Source: Sipunculus nudus
Lineage: Eukaryota > Annelida > Sipuncula > Golfingiida > Sipunculidae
Reading direction: 5' to 3'
DNA: 64,000 nt
Assembly (NCBI GenBank): GCA_026874595.1
Contig: CM049320.1
Coordinates: 40,980,714 to 41,044,713, forward strand
Part shown: piece by piece, positions 1 to 12,240 of the stretch
Position numbering within the stretch: the first letter of the stretch is position 1
Layout: every line of letters begins with the position of its first letter
Notes under the pieces: model-generated
Seen by the model: only the letters and a program-made list of their open reading frames with translations
Databases searched by the model: none
Told to the model about the DNA's origin: nothing
Made by a program: the position numbers and the translations under genes

Positions 1-730
1 AAACAGTACAGGTGGCGCCACCAGTCTGCAGGAACTGATCGAACATCTCATGATCAATATGTATGCCAAAAATTAAGACCATCAGTGATGTAGTTATTGA
101 AATATTGAAGTTTTTGTATGAAATTTTTTACTATTCTGGGGGGTACTTTGGGGCCCCATAGCTCAAAGGATATGGGTAACAGAGACCTAATTTCTGGTTT
201 CCAAGGAGATTTTTCATGGAACTCTCAGTGTGTCAAGAATTAAGATTCTAAGTCCAGTCTTTATGATTTGTGCCTTGTTAACAGATGTTCACATTTTTAA
301 AGGTCTCAAAAATAGAGAAAAAAATCCGTAAAAAATCAAAAAATACAGGTGGCGCCACCAGTCTGCAGGAAGTGATGTAACATCTCATGATCAATATGTA
401 TGCCAAAAATCATGACCATCAGTCAAGTAGTTAATGAGATATTGAAGTTTTTGTATGAAATTTTTGACTTTTCTGGGGGGTACTTTGGGGCCACATAGCT
501 CGAAGGATATGGGTAACAGAGACCTAATTTCTGGTTTCCAAGGAGATTTTTTATGGACCTCTCAGAATCCCAAGTTACAAGGTTCTAGGTCCAGCGGTTA
601 CGATTTGTGCCTGGTTAACGGACGGACAGACGGACAGACGGACAGACAGACAGACGGACAGACGGACAGACGGACGACGGACAAAGAGTGATCGCTATAG
701 CTCAGATGACTTTCAGTCAGCTGAGCTAAA
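1..730 (+). mobile_element. Family A Pearl/HINE-like element, 3' part (cut by window edge)
   Basis: Two 336-340 bp core units start with the palindrome GGTGGCGCCACC at 11-22 and 348-359. They are followed by a GACGGACA-type microsatellite (about 617-682) and a 3' end whose last 31 bases fold into a hairpin (698-728: arm TAGCTCAGATGACT, loop TTC, arm AGTCAGCTGAGCTA, one mismatch). The whole stretch matches 44412-45114 closely by eye, so the two copies are recent relatives. The 5' end lies outside the window. Non-autonomous; no coding capacity seen. Confidence 0.8.
617..682. repeat. ACGG/ACAG microsatellite of family A
   Basis: Interrupted tetranucleotide array of GACG and GACA units just inside the 3' end of the family A element. 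Equivalent arrays sit at the same place in the other A and D copies, so this is a fixed part of the element. Confidence 0.85.
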
Positions 731-866
731 AAAGCCACCAAAAATAGACAGTATACACAGTAGCTTTAGTTGTATGCGTGTCCTGATCAGTTGTGTCTGA
801 TATAGAGACGATTTGTCAGAAATCCCATCATGATTGTTACAGAACTGAAGAAATCACGCAGTTGTC

Positions 867-906
867 GCAATGACAGATGTCTAACAAATTAGACGTCTGT
901 CATTGC
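867..906. repeat. Near-perfect 18-bp stem, 4-nt loop hairpin
   Basis: The left arm GCAATGACAGATGTCTAA and the right arm TTAGACGTCTGTCATTGC are inverted complements with one mismatch, around a CAAA loop. It lies about 140 bases beyond the family A 3' end. It is too short for a normal pre-miRNA. It may be a relic of a small inverted-repeat element or a structured RNA; no neighbour helps decide. Confidence 0.6.
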
Positions 907-3900
907 ACTAGACATTGTCATTGGCAGGTTCCATAATAAAGCCCTGTGTCATTTGTTTTATTTATGCACGGTTCAGCCGTGATCTTAGCTGGGAAAAAAT
1001 ATTCATAACCACCATAAGCGCGTGATGTCTGTAAATATTTACCCGCCAAAATTGTCATGAATGAAGTCACATGGGGTGGACTTTTACTGCAAATCTATTA
1101 TTTGCTCTCTATCTATGACACATCACTGCTCCGCCAATCAGAAGAACCTATTCATGTGCTACAGATTTATGCAAATCAACATGTCACATGGTTTCTATGC
1201 GGCTTTATGGCCAACATGGGCCAGTTGACAGTACGAATGTCGAGCACTATAGTGTGACATGCAGCGTTGAGCTTGCACTTTATTTGCAATCAAGTGGGAA
1301 CGATTTCTATATGCTCAGTGTTTTTTCCCGCGATTCGCCTATTTTCATAGATATTTGTGCATAATAATATGTCAGATTTCATTGATCTCAGGCTTATGCC
1401 CGCAGGCTGTTAAGCTGTTTCTCCCGAGTGACGAAATTTGGAAGCGGTTTACCGGCATTTTTTATTTTCCCTCTAACGTGTGAGAATGTATCTGTAGTTC
1501 CACGATTATATAGGCATAATCAGACAAATTTAAAGGCTCAAATTAAACTATTGGCTTCGTCTGGTAATACCTTTGATTATGGAAATTAGGAACATCCTCC
1601 ACATGGAGACCGAGGGAGTTTAAGAATATAATTATAGAGGGCTATTATTCTAGCACATATGAAGGCAGACTTTTCAGACCTGGGCTTGCACCTTCACATC
1701 ATAAGCTGATAAGGGATCGATCCAAAAATACGTTCATACCCTGGAACGACGATCAACTTAAATTACACACTTATTAATGAATGAAAAATATGTTTCATGA
1801 TGTTATTGATGTCTACACGGGCACTGATGAAAAATTGCCGTCCGATAAAAAAAAATGTCCATTTAGTCCAACAGATTTTTTCCAAACGTCTTCCTGTACA
1901 TGTCCTGTACAAAATGGCCCTAATATCTGGTCGGGAAACCTGTGGTGTTTGTAGTAAAAAATGGTAAACAAGTCTTTCAAAACTGGAAATCAGGTACTTG
2001 TTCAAGAAGAGTATACCGTATCATAAGAAAATCTGAGGTGATACACCAACAATTTATGATCTGAATATTAATATTACTACTGCCGTTTTTTTTCCCCATA
2101 CTAATATTCTAAACGGAAATAAACAAAACTTGTCGGAACGTACCAACTGAAGTTTCTGCACGTGAGTTTCTCTTTGCCAACGTGTGTCATTTGACTTTGG
2201 CGGGAACATTTGTTTTGATCCCAGGTACAATACATTCATGCTAATTTTTCCCCATGGTACCCTTTCCAAATGTGCAGGTCCCGCATGCTGCCATCGCATG
2301 TATTTGTATAGTATGTGATTAGATACATCCAGTATGGAGGTCAAATACAAATGCTAATACAAATATTATAATTTTACACAACACAAATGCAATTCCACAA
2401 TGTAGCTGTATTTAAATAAAAATATGTATTTGACCCTAACCATGCAAGATTCACATTTCGCTGAATACCATTTGTTTATTAAGTTTTTTATGTGGTGAAC
2501 TCTGTGCATGCTGCATCAGATGATCCTTTATCTTTTGCTTCAATAAGTCATTAAGATATATACACCTTGTTGGTCTTTTCTATATTTACATTTCTATATT
2601 CAAATTTACAAGTAAAATGTTTTAATGTTATCTGATTAGTCATAGGGATATTGCTTATTCTTTTTTTCAGCTTAAAACATTCTATATTTAAACATAGATT
2701 CTGAGGGAATGTGATAGGTCTGGTGGGAATGCCAGAAAAATTATTGCATTCCTGCGAGGGAATGTAACAAATTGTGTCAGTGTTAGTATATTCCCAGCGA
2801 CTACCGCAATACTGTGATGCATGTTTGCATTTGCTGGTTTCAGTATACCAGTGTAGATAAGGTTGCCAATAATGAACCATGTTTTCAGAGTTGCTATAAC
2901 AAATCCGTTTGAGAAGATTCATTAACCCCCCTTGTTCAACTTAGTTGATGGGCAATCTTGTTGCAGAAGGTTTCATTTTTGCGATTTTTTTACCATTCCC
3001 AAATATTGTGAAAATTTAAACCCAGATTAACAAAAAGCAACCACAGTATTCTCATCCTATTTCACCAACTTTAAGGTGTTTGAGCCCTTATTCCAGTGTT
3101 CTATAGAATAAAGACTCTCAAAATCAACTAAAACGTAAGCTTTGCATTATCAACAACATTTATAATTTATGTAAAATTTTAAAATGTGAAATCAATATAT
3201 AGTTAAGGTGTTGTCTGACATATTTTTGCCATAAATAATTCATTTTCAAGTACACAATAAACAAGTGTAGAAAAAGCCTGGTAGCCATACCTCTCCCATA
3301 TATATCCCATCCCTCTCTGCCCCTGGATGTCAGACTATCACATATCACATTAACATTCTGTTCTGGTATGATGCAGATACAGATTAATCCCTGATGAGGA
3401 GTTTCGGGCCAATCCTCAAGGCACCTCTATCATGTATTGATGCTTCAGTTTTCAATCCATAAAGTAAACTTAGGCCTGCTGCATATAATGCCATCAAAGT
3501 GTTCCTAATTCCAAGTTTTCCTAAAGATCTTTTCCAAAGGTATAAGAGTTACAAGTTGAAACCTAACAGTTATACACACCGAAGATCTGATGAAGCAATG
3601 AAGTCTTGCCTAGATATACAGTAACCTAAGCTGATAATGCTTTACGGGAACTCCTGTAGTCCCTGAAGGCAGGCAGCAGAGCTTATCTTCACATTAAGGC
3701 TGGGATGGATTTTGATTAGGTCTATATTGATCCAGTGACCGAGAAAAGCCAAGATCAGAGGTGCCAAGGTCAAATCTCCAAGAAGGACCACTTTGGCTGC
3801 AGGCAGCACTTAGAGATAGAAAGATGACACAACAAGCACAACAAGATATGAGCCTGTCACGATGCTTCGTGATCTAGTGCCACCACACAAAGCTTGCAAG

Positions 3901-3960
3901 AAGAAAGCTGTGATGGCTTCCTTCATTGTTCTGTTGTTTCATCGGAGGAACATATCTTAC
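907..3960. other. Unassigned, mostly unique sequence
   Basis: Apart from the CCAAT/octamer cluster, no repeat family, convincing splice-bounded exon or RNA gene is recognised here. The longest open frame (2551-2922, minus strand) is within chance expectation for AT-rich DNA. The part from about 3600 to 3960 is less AT-rich and unique-looking, as expected of intronic or conserved non-coding DNA. Confidence 0.5.
1134..1176. promoter_or_regulatory. CCAAT box plus octamer (POU) site cluster
   Basis: CCAAT at 1134-1138 (in CCGCCAATCAG) lies 31 bases before a perfect octamer ATGCAAAT at 1169-1176, inside a locally CpG-richer stretch (about 1010-1340). CCAAT binds NF-Y and the octamer binds POU factors in animals. 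No start site or exon is recognised beside it, so a promoter or enhancer role is only a suggestion. Confidence 0.35.
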
Positions 3961-4004
3961 AGGTCTGCATGATCCAAATTTAGCCAGCCCAGAGTGTTTT
4001 ATCC
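3961..4004 (-). CDS. Tentative internal exon, 44 bp, same gene as 9682-9831?
   Basis: On the minus strand a T-rich tract ending in CCAAGTTCCAG precedes the exon, and CCT/GTAAGA follows it. One frame is open: two leading bases, then 14 codons reading IKHSGLAKFGSCRP, ending in phase 0. The two leading bases complete the codon left open by the exon at 9682-9831 (G + GG = Gly), so a splice between them is in frame. The donor's last exon bases are poor and the exon is short, so chance is a serious alternative. No domain recognised. Confidence 0.27.
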
Positions 4005-4084
4005 CTGGAACTTGGAAAAAAACACATCAGACAACAGCACAGTTATTACAGCAGCTATCATGGAATGCGAGACTCAATAAGAAA

Positions 4085-5574
4085 CAAGTGACCCATGGGT
4101 CATGACGCTCAGCTGACTGGGAAGAGATTCGCAAAAGGAAATTTTATCATCTGAATGGTAGTATATACCCATTCAACTGAAGCATCAAACAGATTAAAGA
4201 ATAGGCCAAGATTGTGTCTGTATTTATATATCTCAAAAATAGAGAAAAAATGCGTAAACTTTAAAAAAAATACAGGTGGCTCCACTAGTCTGCAGAAACT
4301 AATAAAAACACTTAATGGTCAATATCCATGCAAAGAATCATTGTGATCTCTGCATTAATTGTTCAGATACTTCAGCTTTTGTATCAAATTTTTCATTATT
4401 CTGAGGGATACTTCAGAGTCCTATGGTGAAGGATATGGGTAACAGAGACCTAATTTCAGGTTTCCACAGACACTCTCATGGGCCTCCTTGCATGACAAGA
4501 ATGAAGATTCTAGGTCCAGTTGTTACAATTTGTGCCACGTTAACAGATGACAGCATCCTTAAAGGTCTCAAAAATAGAGAAAAAAATTCGTAAAAATTTG
4601 AAACAAGCCCCATAGCTTGAAGAATTTAGGTAACAGAGACCTAATTCCAGGTTTCCAGTGAGCCACCAGTCTGCAGAATCTGATGAAACATCTCATGATC
4701 TCTTTGTATGAAATTTTTTGCTATTCTGGGGGGTACTTTAGGGCCCTATAGCTCCAAGGATATGGGTAACAGAGACCTAATTTCTGGTTTTCATGGAGAC
4801 TTTTCATTGGTCTCCCAGTGTGTCAAGAATAAAGAATTCTAGGTCCAGTTGTTAAGATTTGTGCCCTGTTAACAGATGTTCATATCTTTAAAGGTCTCAA
4901 AAATAGAGAAAAAAATTTGTAAAAAAATCGAAAAATACAGGTGGCGCCACTATTCTGCAGGAACTGATGGAACATCTCATGATCAATATGTATGCCAGAA
5001 ATCATGACCATCAGTGATGTAGTTAATGAGATATTGAAGTTTTTGTATGAAATTTTTGACTATTCTGGGGGGTACTTTGGGGCCCCATAGCTCAAAGGAT
5101 ATGGGTAACAGAGAACTAATTTCTGGTTTCCATGGAGACTTTTCAAAGGTTTCTTAGTGTGTCAAGAAAGAAGATTCTAGGTCCAGTCTTTACGATTTGT
5201 GCCCTGTTAACAGATGTTCACATTTTTAAAGGTCTCAAAAATAGAGAAAACAATTCGTAAAAATCGAGAAATACAGTTGGCGCCACCAGTCTGCAGGAAC
5301 TGATGGAACATCTCATGATCAATATGTATGCCAAAAATCATGACCATCAGTGATGTAGTTAATGAGATATTGAATTTTTTGTATGAAATTTTTGACTATT
5401 CTGGGGGGTACTTTGGGGCCCCATAACTCGAAGGATATGGGTAACACAGACCTGATTTCTGGTTTCCAAGGAGATTTTTCATGGAAAGAATGTCTAGTTA
5501 CAAGATTCTAGGTCCAGCGGTTATGATTTGTGCCAGGTTAACGGACAGACGGACAGACAGACGGACAAAGAGTA
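4085..5574 (+). mobile_element. Family A Pearl/HINE-like element, 3' truncated
   Basis: Starts CAAGTGACCCATGGGTCATG with the 5' subterminal motif GCTCAGCTGAC. Several diverged core units follow, some with altered palindromes such as GGTGGCTCCACT, GGTGGCGCCACT and GTTGGCGCCACC. It ends in a short ACGG/ACAG microsatellite and breaks off at GACAAAGAGT without the terminal hairpin. Around 4258-4275 it reads straight from AAACTTT through A8 into TACAGGTGGC, which is the intact (empty) version of the site that holds a family B insertion in the copy at 40360. Confidence 0.85.
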
Positions 5575-7805
5575 AGAAAATAAGAAAAATATTTATCAAC
5601 AAGAAATTAAAGACATAATAGTAAGAGAAAGAACAGGAACCCACATTTCTGAGTATATTCCCCATATTCTTTAATTCAAAAGATTTCTATATCTTTAATC
5701 ATCAAACAGAGCCAGTCAAAAAGTAAATCAAAACACTCTATATTTATAGCCTCCAGTAAGTCTTTCAAGATACTTTGGTGGTAGACCTAGATCTCTCTAG
5801 TTTCTTCCTTTCCTGACTGTGCTGTTATTTCTGGCCTAGCTTATTACTAGTGTGTGTGATACTGCCACACCGAGAGCCACTGTATGAAGCAGGAATCAGG
5901 AGTCCCCGCAAAATCCCGAGTATACATGGCAGATGATGGACTCGAGTGATCTAGGTGAAGCTCTATTAACCCTATTACGGCCTGAGCTGAAGAAGCTGAG
6001 TGCTAAGCAGACCTGGACTGTAAGGTTAATATCCCTTATTAACCTGTGTTTAATCAATATTGATTATAAAATAAATTCTAAAGGAGGCAGCTTTCATGGA
6101 AATCTGTCAAGTTAGACTCAAAGGTTACTCCAGTTTATAATAATTTTCCTTCAGATTTATTTCTATTTTCTTAATGACAAAGTCAGTGCAAAAATGATGT
6201 ATAATTGGACAGTGAAGAAAATATCAAGGACATAAAGACTGAACAAGAAATAAAGGAAGTGGATGGAACAAATTTAAAACGGTACATTTAACATGTTTCC
6301 AGTATGTGTAAGAATACCTGAGTCATTGGACAAATTTCCCTATTTATCAATCATATTTTAACTGCATCTCTGAAAAATGAGTCAGGCATATTTGTAAGCA
6401 GTATGAGGATCAGATTGAAAGTGTGCAATTTATTGAAACAGTAAAATAGCAAGTGCCCATGTAGTACTTAGAATGGCCTTTAACTGTGATCAAAAGTTGT
6501 CTGGGATATGTAACTTCATACCTATAACCATTTAATGCTTGGAGTTTTTGCATGGTAATTTTTGCATTTAATATCAAATTAATTTTTGCATGGTAATTTT
6601 TTCCATTTTAAATTATTTTTTTTCTAGATATATAAAAATCAAAATTACAATACACTGAAAGTTTGAGACATTTAATAAGCTGCATAAGAAATGTTAATAA
6701 AAAAAATATATCTGCAGACTCAACATTAAGAAGCACTTCCTACTACTGTTTCTGATGTAGATTGACATTCGGATCAAACCTTTATAAAAACTGTTTTAAG
6801 TCTCAGAAAATTAGAAATGATCAGTGTTTTGATCGTAAATAATGTTGCTTGGCTCAGAATCAGATATGGCAAATTTAAAATTACAAGCAAACTCATTGTA
6901 GAACTGTATAACATGCAGAGTACTGATGTATCAAAGATCAATATTATACTCCTTAAGCGGTGGTCTCATTACGTTCCTTATACTGATCCATTTCATTCAA
7001 CACACTGCTTTATCAGGGAGCATTTGCTGTAGACCACCACCAGATCTAGAGGAGTAGTATATTACTGGTGCTGTGCAAAGCATTCAAATGGCACTGAAAC
7101 TCTGCAATGTACCACTTCAATCCATTGATACAAATAGTAGAAGAACCTTTGCCCTGAGTCAGTACCTGGTGTCTGCACCTGGTGTCAGTCTACAACAGTG
7201 TGCTGAAGGAGTAAGATCAATACATAAATCAAAATTTCTGGACAATCCATGCCAATAAGTCCTCTCCAAAATATAAAAATCATGTATGATTTGACTGCAT
7301 GTACTTCCAGATGCAAATTTATACAAAATACCCTAAAGCACTGTTTCAGCTGATGTTTTTTAAACTTACAAGGTTACAGAAATGTATGTGTGAAGAATGC
7401 ACAATAACTCATTTTTATGATTGAAAAACATTTTAACACTGGTGACTTAAAATGTGTCAAAATTATGTTTTGCTCTTTAGTTTCACGGAGCTTACTGTAA
7501 GTATTCAATATCTGATCAAAACGGATATATATCTCACCAGACCTTTATTATGTAAAATTAGGAGTATATACCTAGATACTGGTCACAAAACCAGTCCCAG
7601 TAACAGGCAGAACGATAAATGGCAAATAGACATTCAAACAGGAGGCAGCGGAGCTTAAGGTTTACTTTTGTACTTAAATAATACAGGGATAAGAATTCCT
7701 CAGGCAATATACCACTTGAATATAATATTCTCTCAAAACTGATTAAATTTAGATGGTTTTCAGAAGATTGTCTGGGAGGCCATTGTCAGAGAGAGGGAGC
7801 TGATT
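5575..7805. other. Unassigned AT-rich sequence
   Basis: No repeat family or confident gene. Two plus-strand stretches look weakly protein-like, 5900-6019 (before a GTAAGG) and 7073-7240 (before a GTAAGA), but neither has a good acceptor and no product is recognised. The interval about 6540-6720 is very AT-rich with local direct repeats (TTTTTGCATGGTAATTTT occurs twice). Confidence 0.4.
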
Positions 7806-8185
7806 GCCTCTGTCAGGACTGTATGCGTTAAATTCTGTTTGTGTGTTTATGTGTGTGTTTCTTCACAAAATAACTCATGAACAAAATCTCATGAAATTTT
7901 CAGGGCCCTTCTGGGATGGGCAAAGAAAAAATCGATTAGAATTTGGTGTGAATCTGCCTCATGATGCGGGTCAAGGAATTACAGGAATATTCACAAATGT
8001 ACAGTCACTTATGTGCAAATGAACCTGGGAATATGAATACAAACATGGGTTGGGAAACTTCACCATGCATGAAACTGGGAGTATGGGCCAAATAAGAGAA
8101 TGCAAACATGTTTTCAGGAGCATCCCACAATAAGGATGGCCCACATGGAAGAGGCCTGCATTTCTTAGAATGCATAATATCTAGT
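7806..8185 (-). mobile_element. Family E short HINE-like element
   Basis: Read on the minus strand it starts ACTAGATATTATGCATTC and ends near CCTGACAGAGGC. The interior matches the copies at 16229-16555 and 37579-37832 (shared ACTCATGAAC/TCATGAAATTTTCAGG and CACAAATGTACAGTCACTT segments on the plus strand). Non-coding. In the best-preserved copies GCCTCC motifs occur at both ends in inverted orientation. Confidence 0.65.
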
Positions 8186-9169
8186 CTTGTTAATACCACA
8201 GCAGGTCTCTAATGACCAGATCAGTAAACCTACCAAAACCGCAAGTCAGAACATGGCACCCTTCATGATAATTATTTAAATATCTAAAGAGTTTTTTTTT
8301 CTTTTTTTTTTTTTATTATTCAGTCATTTTTTTATTCATCAAGCTGTCAAGGTTGATCCCAATTATTCTGAACTTGTGAGAGCTCTTTATCTTTTGCATA
8401 AAAAAATCTGTAACATGTACTGCAGAACTTAATGTCAGGACCTGCATGAATTTAATCAATTTTACTAAATATGTAAGGAGATCAAACTAATATAAAAGAA
8501 ACGGCTTTGGGGGGTTCATATTTAAACTAACACTTTCCATCCCTTTATTATTTGATATTTTTAAAGACTTGACTGGGCAGAGCTGAAAACGGTGACTGTC
8601 TGAACAGGAACAAATCCCTCCTGACATTTCTGCTGGTGTTTCCCCCTCTGATTAATGTTGTCAACATCAGCCGCCTGTCATGGGAGGAAATTATATTACT
8701 GCCAATCAAATATCCATTACAGAAGACGCCACTTAATGATCAAACCATGGCTTTTATGAAGCACTATCCTGATGGAATGTCCCAAAACAACTCTGGTTTC
8801 CTAAACCCATAATGGAAATTGACCTCGATACATTGGCTGTCATTTGCAGAATGTCCTCTGACAACGTACATGACCATCCCACCTAACAAACCATGCTGAC
8901 GCTAGGTTTCTTCCATAATTATTACCTGTATTTTTATCATGTTTTTCATCAGTGTGTAAAAGGAGAGTCAAATAAAAACAGTACTGAGCATATCAGTCAT
9001 TATCTACACATGGCAGGGCCGTAAATCAATTACACTGGTGTGCCCCAGAGACACCCATGTGATGGTAACTGCTACATATACTGAACCAACTGAGTGACAT
9101 GAATGTGAAGTCTACTCAACCACCCACATGTATCAAATCCCAGGTTCTCAGCATCATATTGCTGTTTAG
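8186..9169. other. Unassigned; unique sequence with poly-T at about 8288-8315
   Basis: No gene recognised. About 8570-8900 is less AT-rich, unique-looking and free of the window's repeats, with homeodomain-like TAAT cores (GATTAATG, CTTAATGATC). It could be conserved non-coding DNA, but nothing in the sequence proves that. Confidence 0.35.
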
Positions 9170-9585
9170 AGTAGCAGTGAATAATGGCTCAGCAGGCATT
9201 AATATTGGGCTGGTAAGCCTTACTTGAGTCTCTATACAAGCCATATGGTAATGAACTGCTAAGCTTAACTTGAGTCATGTTGCAAGCCATACGGGGGATG
9301 TACTTCAATGGTCATCCATCCTGTTGCATTGATAAAAAATTGGCTCCATCTAGTAACCTATGTGTGCCATGCTTGTATTCATGTGGTCATAAATTCAGCA
9401 AACATACAAAGGGATTTACCAATACGCTGACTTAAAAAGGTTTTTTCTCACTTATGTTAGGTGTTGTTAGAAAGTACACCTAAAAAACTAAGTATTGGTC
9501 TTTATATCAATGGTCTTTATGTAGGCCATGGGGCATTAATTGATAGAAATAACAAAAATATTTGCATTCTCATAGAGCCTTAAAG
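9170..9585 (+). repeat. Family I dispersed repeat, copy 1
   Basis: Matches the reverse complement of 59095-59600. Shared blocks include GGTCATCCATCCTGTTGCAT, GTGCCATGCTTGTATT, GGGATTTACCAATA and TAGGTGTTGTTAGAAA in the same order. Partial internal duplications are also visible (CAAGCCATA twice near 9239 and 9286). Class unknown; no coding or terminal repeats recognised. Confidence 0.7.
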
Positions 9586-9681
9586 TGCGTTCCTCGTTGA
9601 AGGATGTAAAGGGACTTTGACAGCCAGTATGCTGGTTGTAGACTCTCCTGTGTCAGTGGGACAAAATGACGTTATACTCAC

Positions 9682-9831
9682 CATTATAATGAGCTGCCAC
9701 CACCTCCAGCTTGTACCGAGAGGAGGGGGAGTTCTCTGGTAACTTGGGTGAGATGTTGATGATATTGCCTTTGGTGTTATATAATTTTAGAATGTCATAT
9801 GTCCCTGCCTCTGCTGCAGCCCGGAATATTT
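9682..9831 (-). CDS. Internal coding exon of an unidentified minus-strand gene
   Basis: This is the best-supported exon in the window. On the minus strand a pyrimidine-rich acceptor (GTCTTTGTCCTTACAG) precedes it and a near-consensus donor (ATG/GTGAGTAT) follows. It is 150 bp, phase 1 at both ends. The frame encodes 49 full residues: IFRAAAEAG, then TYDILKLYNTKGNIINISP, then KLPENSPSSRYKLEVVAAHYN. An N-terminal helix-like segment is followed by probable beta strands. The alternating Y-x-L-x-V-x-A near the end slightly recalls a cadherin repeat or a beta-grasp fold, but the family cannot be named. It joins in frame to the exon at 28565-28608 (G + AA = Glu), giving an intron of about 18.7 kb. 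Confidence 0.72.
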
Positions 9832-10345
9832 CTGTAAGGACAAAGACGGACAGATCAGACGTAGGTTTAACCAGAATCATAATGTATTGATTCTAAATTA
9901 CAATTCTTGAAAATTTTTTTTTAATGACAGAATGGCATATACTTATCTTGATCAGATTACCTGTGAGAACATTACTTTGGAAATTCATATTTTTCACTTT
10001 AATCTTTCAAAAATCTATTTATCCAGTCCAATATAACTGTAACAATTAAGGTAAAGTTAATTTGAGAAAAATACTGATTTCTACACCCATTTAACTACTG
10101 ATCATGAAACTCACTGGGTATAGTGTACCTTGACAAAGTATCGGGAAGATATAAAATATATAAAAAAAACTCATAGAATACAAAATGTTTTGTAAACCTT
10201 GACTGATCCTATAGAACAATCAACATTTATTTATTAATTTATCTTATAATCCAATTATTATTATATTCATACCATAAACATATACACACAATTTAGCATA
10301 TATCATGGGCACAATACAGTTAAACAGTCCTCTGGTTAGTTTGAA
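9832..10345. other. Probable intron, AT-rich
   Basis: Upstream (5') intron sequence of the minus-strand exon ending at 9831. Apart from the acceptor's pyrimidine tract, no feature is recognised. A CAG/GTAATC donor-like site near 9960 has no open frame before it. Confidence 0.5.
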
Positions 10346-11005
10346 CAAGTGACCCATGGGTCATGATGCTCAGCTGCCTAGCATGATTTTTGTCTAACAT
10401 TCCTAACAGTAGTATCAATGTTACATTCATTTGCCATCAGTTCAGCCAGTGGGCTAGACTGCAGGCAAGGTCAGTATTCCCTGCCAGCTGTTTAGCCTGT
10501 GGACTAAACTGCCAGCACCCTGCCGGCTGTTTAGCCACTTCCTTAACTATAATTTGGCTGAATTGACCTTGTAGACTATGGTCAAGGTCACCAGTTTAAA
10601 ATACCTTGTCAAACAACTTGTGTGCCAAATCTGAGGGGAAAATCATCACAACTTCAGATTTTATGGGGGTCACAAGTATTCTAGATGTCAGCAGATTTTA
10701 CTTATAATTTCAAGACCAAGCTCACCAGCTATCAAACTCATCTGAGAATGTGACAGAAACAACTGGTGTGTCAAATTTCAATTTATTTGCATAGCTTGAA
10801 GATTTAAGGTCTCATTGTCCTAATTTCAGGTTTCAAAAGAGATTTTTCATTGACCTCCATGGATATGGAGTCAGAAGTTTCCAGGTCCAGCATGCAGTTA
10901 CAATTTGTACCGTGATAACAGACAGGCAGACAACCAGAGAGAAGATTGACATACAAAGGGTGACGGCTATACCTCAGTATAACTTGAAGTCAGCTGAGCT
11001 TAAAA
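10346..11005 (+). mobile_element. Family A element, short single-unit copy
   Basis: A compact and diverged copy with both ends. It starts CAAGTGACCCATGGGTCATG, followed by GCTCAGCTG, and ends AAGTCAGCTGAGCTTAAAA. Between them lie one degenerate core unit (AATTTCAGGTTTCAAAAGAG, then CCAGGTCCAGCATGCAG) and a short GACAGGCAGAC microsatellite near 10919. The palindrome GGTGGCGCCACC is absent. It shows that core-unit number varies while the termini are kept. Confidence 0.75.
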
Positions 11006-11815
11006 TACACTCTGAAACAGCACTCAAGACACAGAATTAAGCATATTATCTTCATGATATCAAGTGATGTGGTCAATCTGAAACTTATAATGCTGACTTC
11101 ATTGCCATATGCCATATGTAGACATATCAGAGAGAATCAAAAGCCAAACTTAGAAGAAAACTATGGATGAGCCAGGAATGAAAGTTAATAGTTAATTATC
11201 TCCACTAATGATGGTCAACATTATTTATCCTGTGACAGCATCAGCTACAACCTGGTCAAATGACTGGAATAACATCATGTGCATATTTATTTATCAATGT
11301 AGTTAATAATTTTTGGCAGTAAAAAGAATAAAATCTTAAATAAATAAATATTTGATGAAGTAACAAATCAAGTTTGCTGCAACATGCCATGTAATTCAAA
11401 GAAGATTTGTCTTCTGTTAACAAGACAAGTCCTGCCATGATCGTGATCCTAACAGAGTAAATGTCTGGAAGGCATATCTTGAAACCCGATGAATCATTCC
11501 ATGTTGCCAAGGCTCCAAGTCCTGCGTCAATTTGAACAGGAAATGGCACAAATAACCCCAGCATTATTTACCATAAGGTGTATGTTTACACCATTCACCA
11601 GTCCATGTCTTGCCCCTTTACAATAGTAGGGCTGACCAAATATGTTCAAGAATCAATTGACCACAGTCAGGAAGAGGAAATGGGAATACCATGTAGATAC
11701 TCAAAACTCTGCATGTGTACCAAAAACAATCACACACACAAACTAAGACTTATTATGATGAAGAAAATGGCAAGGTCCTTAATATTAAGATTTATAAACT
11801 TGAGGTAAAAAAAAG
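11006..11815. other. Unassigned sequence
   Basis: No repeat family recognised. A minus-strand stretch around 11390-11540 is open in two frames and sits behind GACGCAG, but it has no acceptable donor, so it is not called an exon. Confidence 0.35.
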
Positions 11816-11870
11816 CGCCTTAATTAAATGTTGCATAATACCCCCATCCCATATCTTGTGAACTCTGACC

Positions 11871-11914
<44 letters not shown>

Positions 11915-12240
11915 AATTTCACTGATAATGTAATATAGGTGAGAATTTGTACTGGTTATAATTCATGATGAGTTTAATGAAAATCAATCAGATCTTTGGT
12001 AAGTCATTACGGAGACACCAAAGTCTGGTGACCTCTGACCTTATTAAATATACATTGATTTTGCCCATAATCTAACTTGTGTGATATAATCTAATGGTAA
12101 GTAGTTATGGTGAGTTCCCTGAAAATGGCTCATCAAAGTCTTGGTAAGATATCACACTGACACCAAAAGTTAATGGATGGACTGACAGACAGACAGATCA
12201 TGGGTATTCCATAGAATGGCCCGTCATAAACAAGTGTATA
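11816..12240 (+). repeat. Degraded dispersed repeat with two diverged sub-units
   Basis: Two roughly 150-bp sub-units share the pattern CTGACCTTattaaa, ATGAGTTtaatGAAAAT / GTGAGTTccctGAAAAT, CTTGGTAAG and GACACCAAA. A short GACAGACAGACAG run at about 12182-12196 follows. The layout (core repeats, then a tetranucleotide run, then a unique end) again recalls Pearl-type elements, but the ends are not recognisable. Confidence 0.5.
11874..11912. repeat. (TA)n microsatellite
   Basis: About 39 bases of pure TA dinucleotide repeat. Confidence 0.95.

Noticed and set aside
2551-2922. 123-codon minus-strand open frame
   Set aside because: At this AT content one or two frames of this length are expected by chance in 64 kb. 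There are no domains, no promoter and biased low-complexity residues.
5900-6019. Plus-strand protein-like stretch before GTAAGG
   Set aside because: No good acceptor, poor donor context (ACT/GTAAGG) and no recognised product; an alternative frame is equally plausible.
7073-7240. Plus-strand protein-like stretch before GTAAGA
   Set aside because: The acceptor would be CAAAG with no pyrimidine tract, and no homology is recognised.
11390-11540. Minus-strand exon with two overlapping open frames
   Set aside because: No donor in a usable position, and the two frames cannot be told apart.
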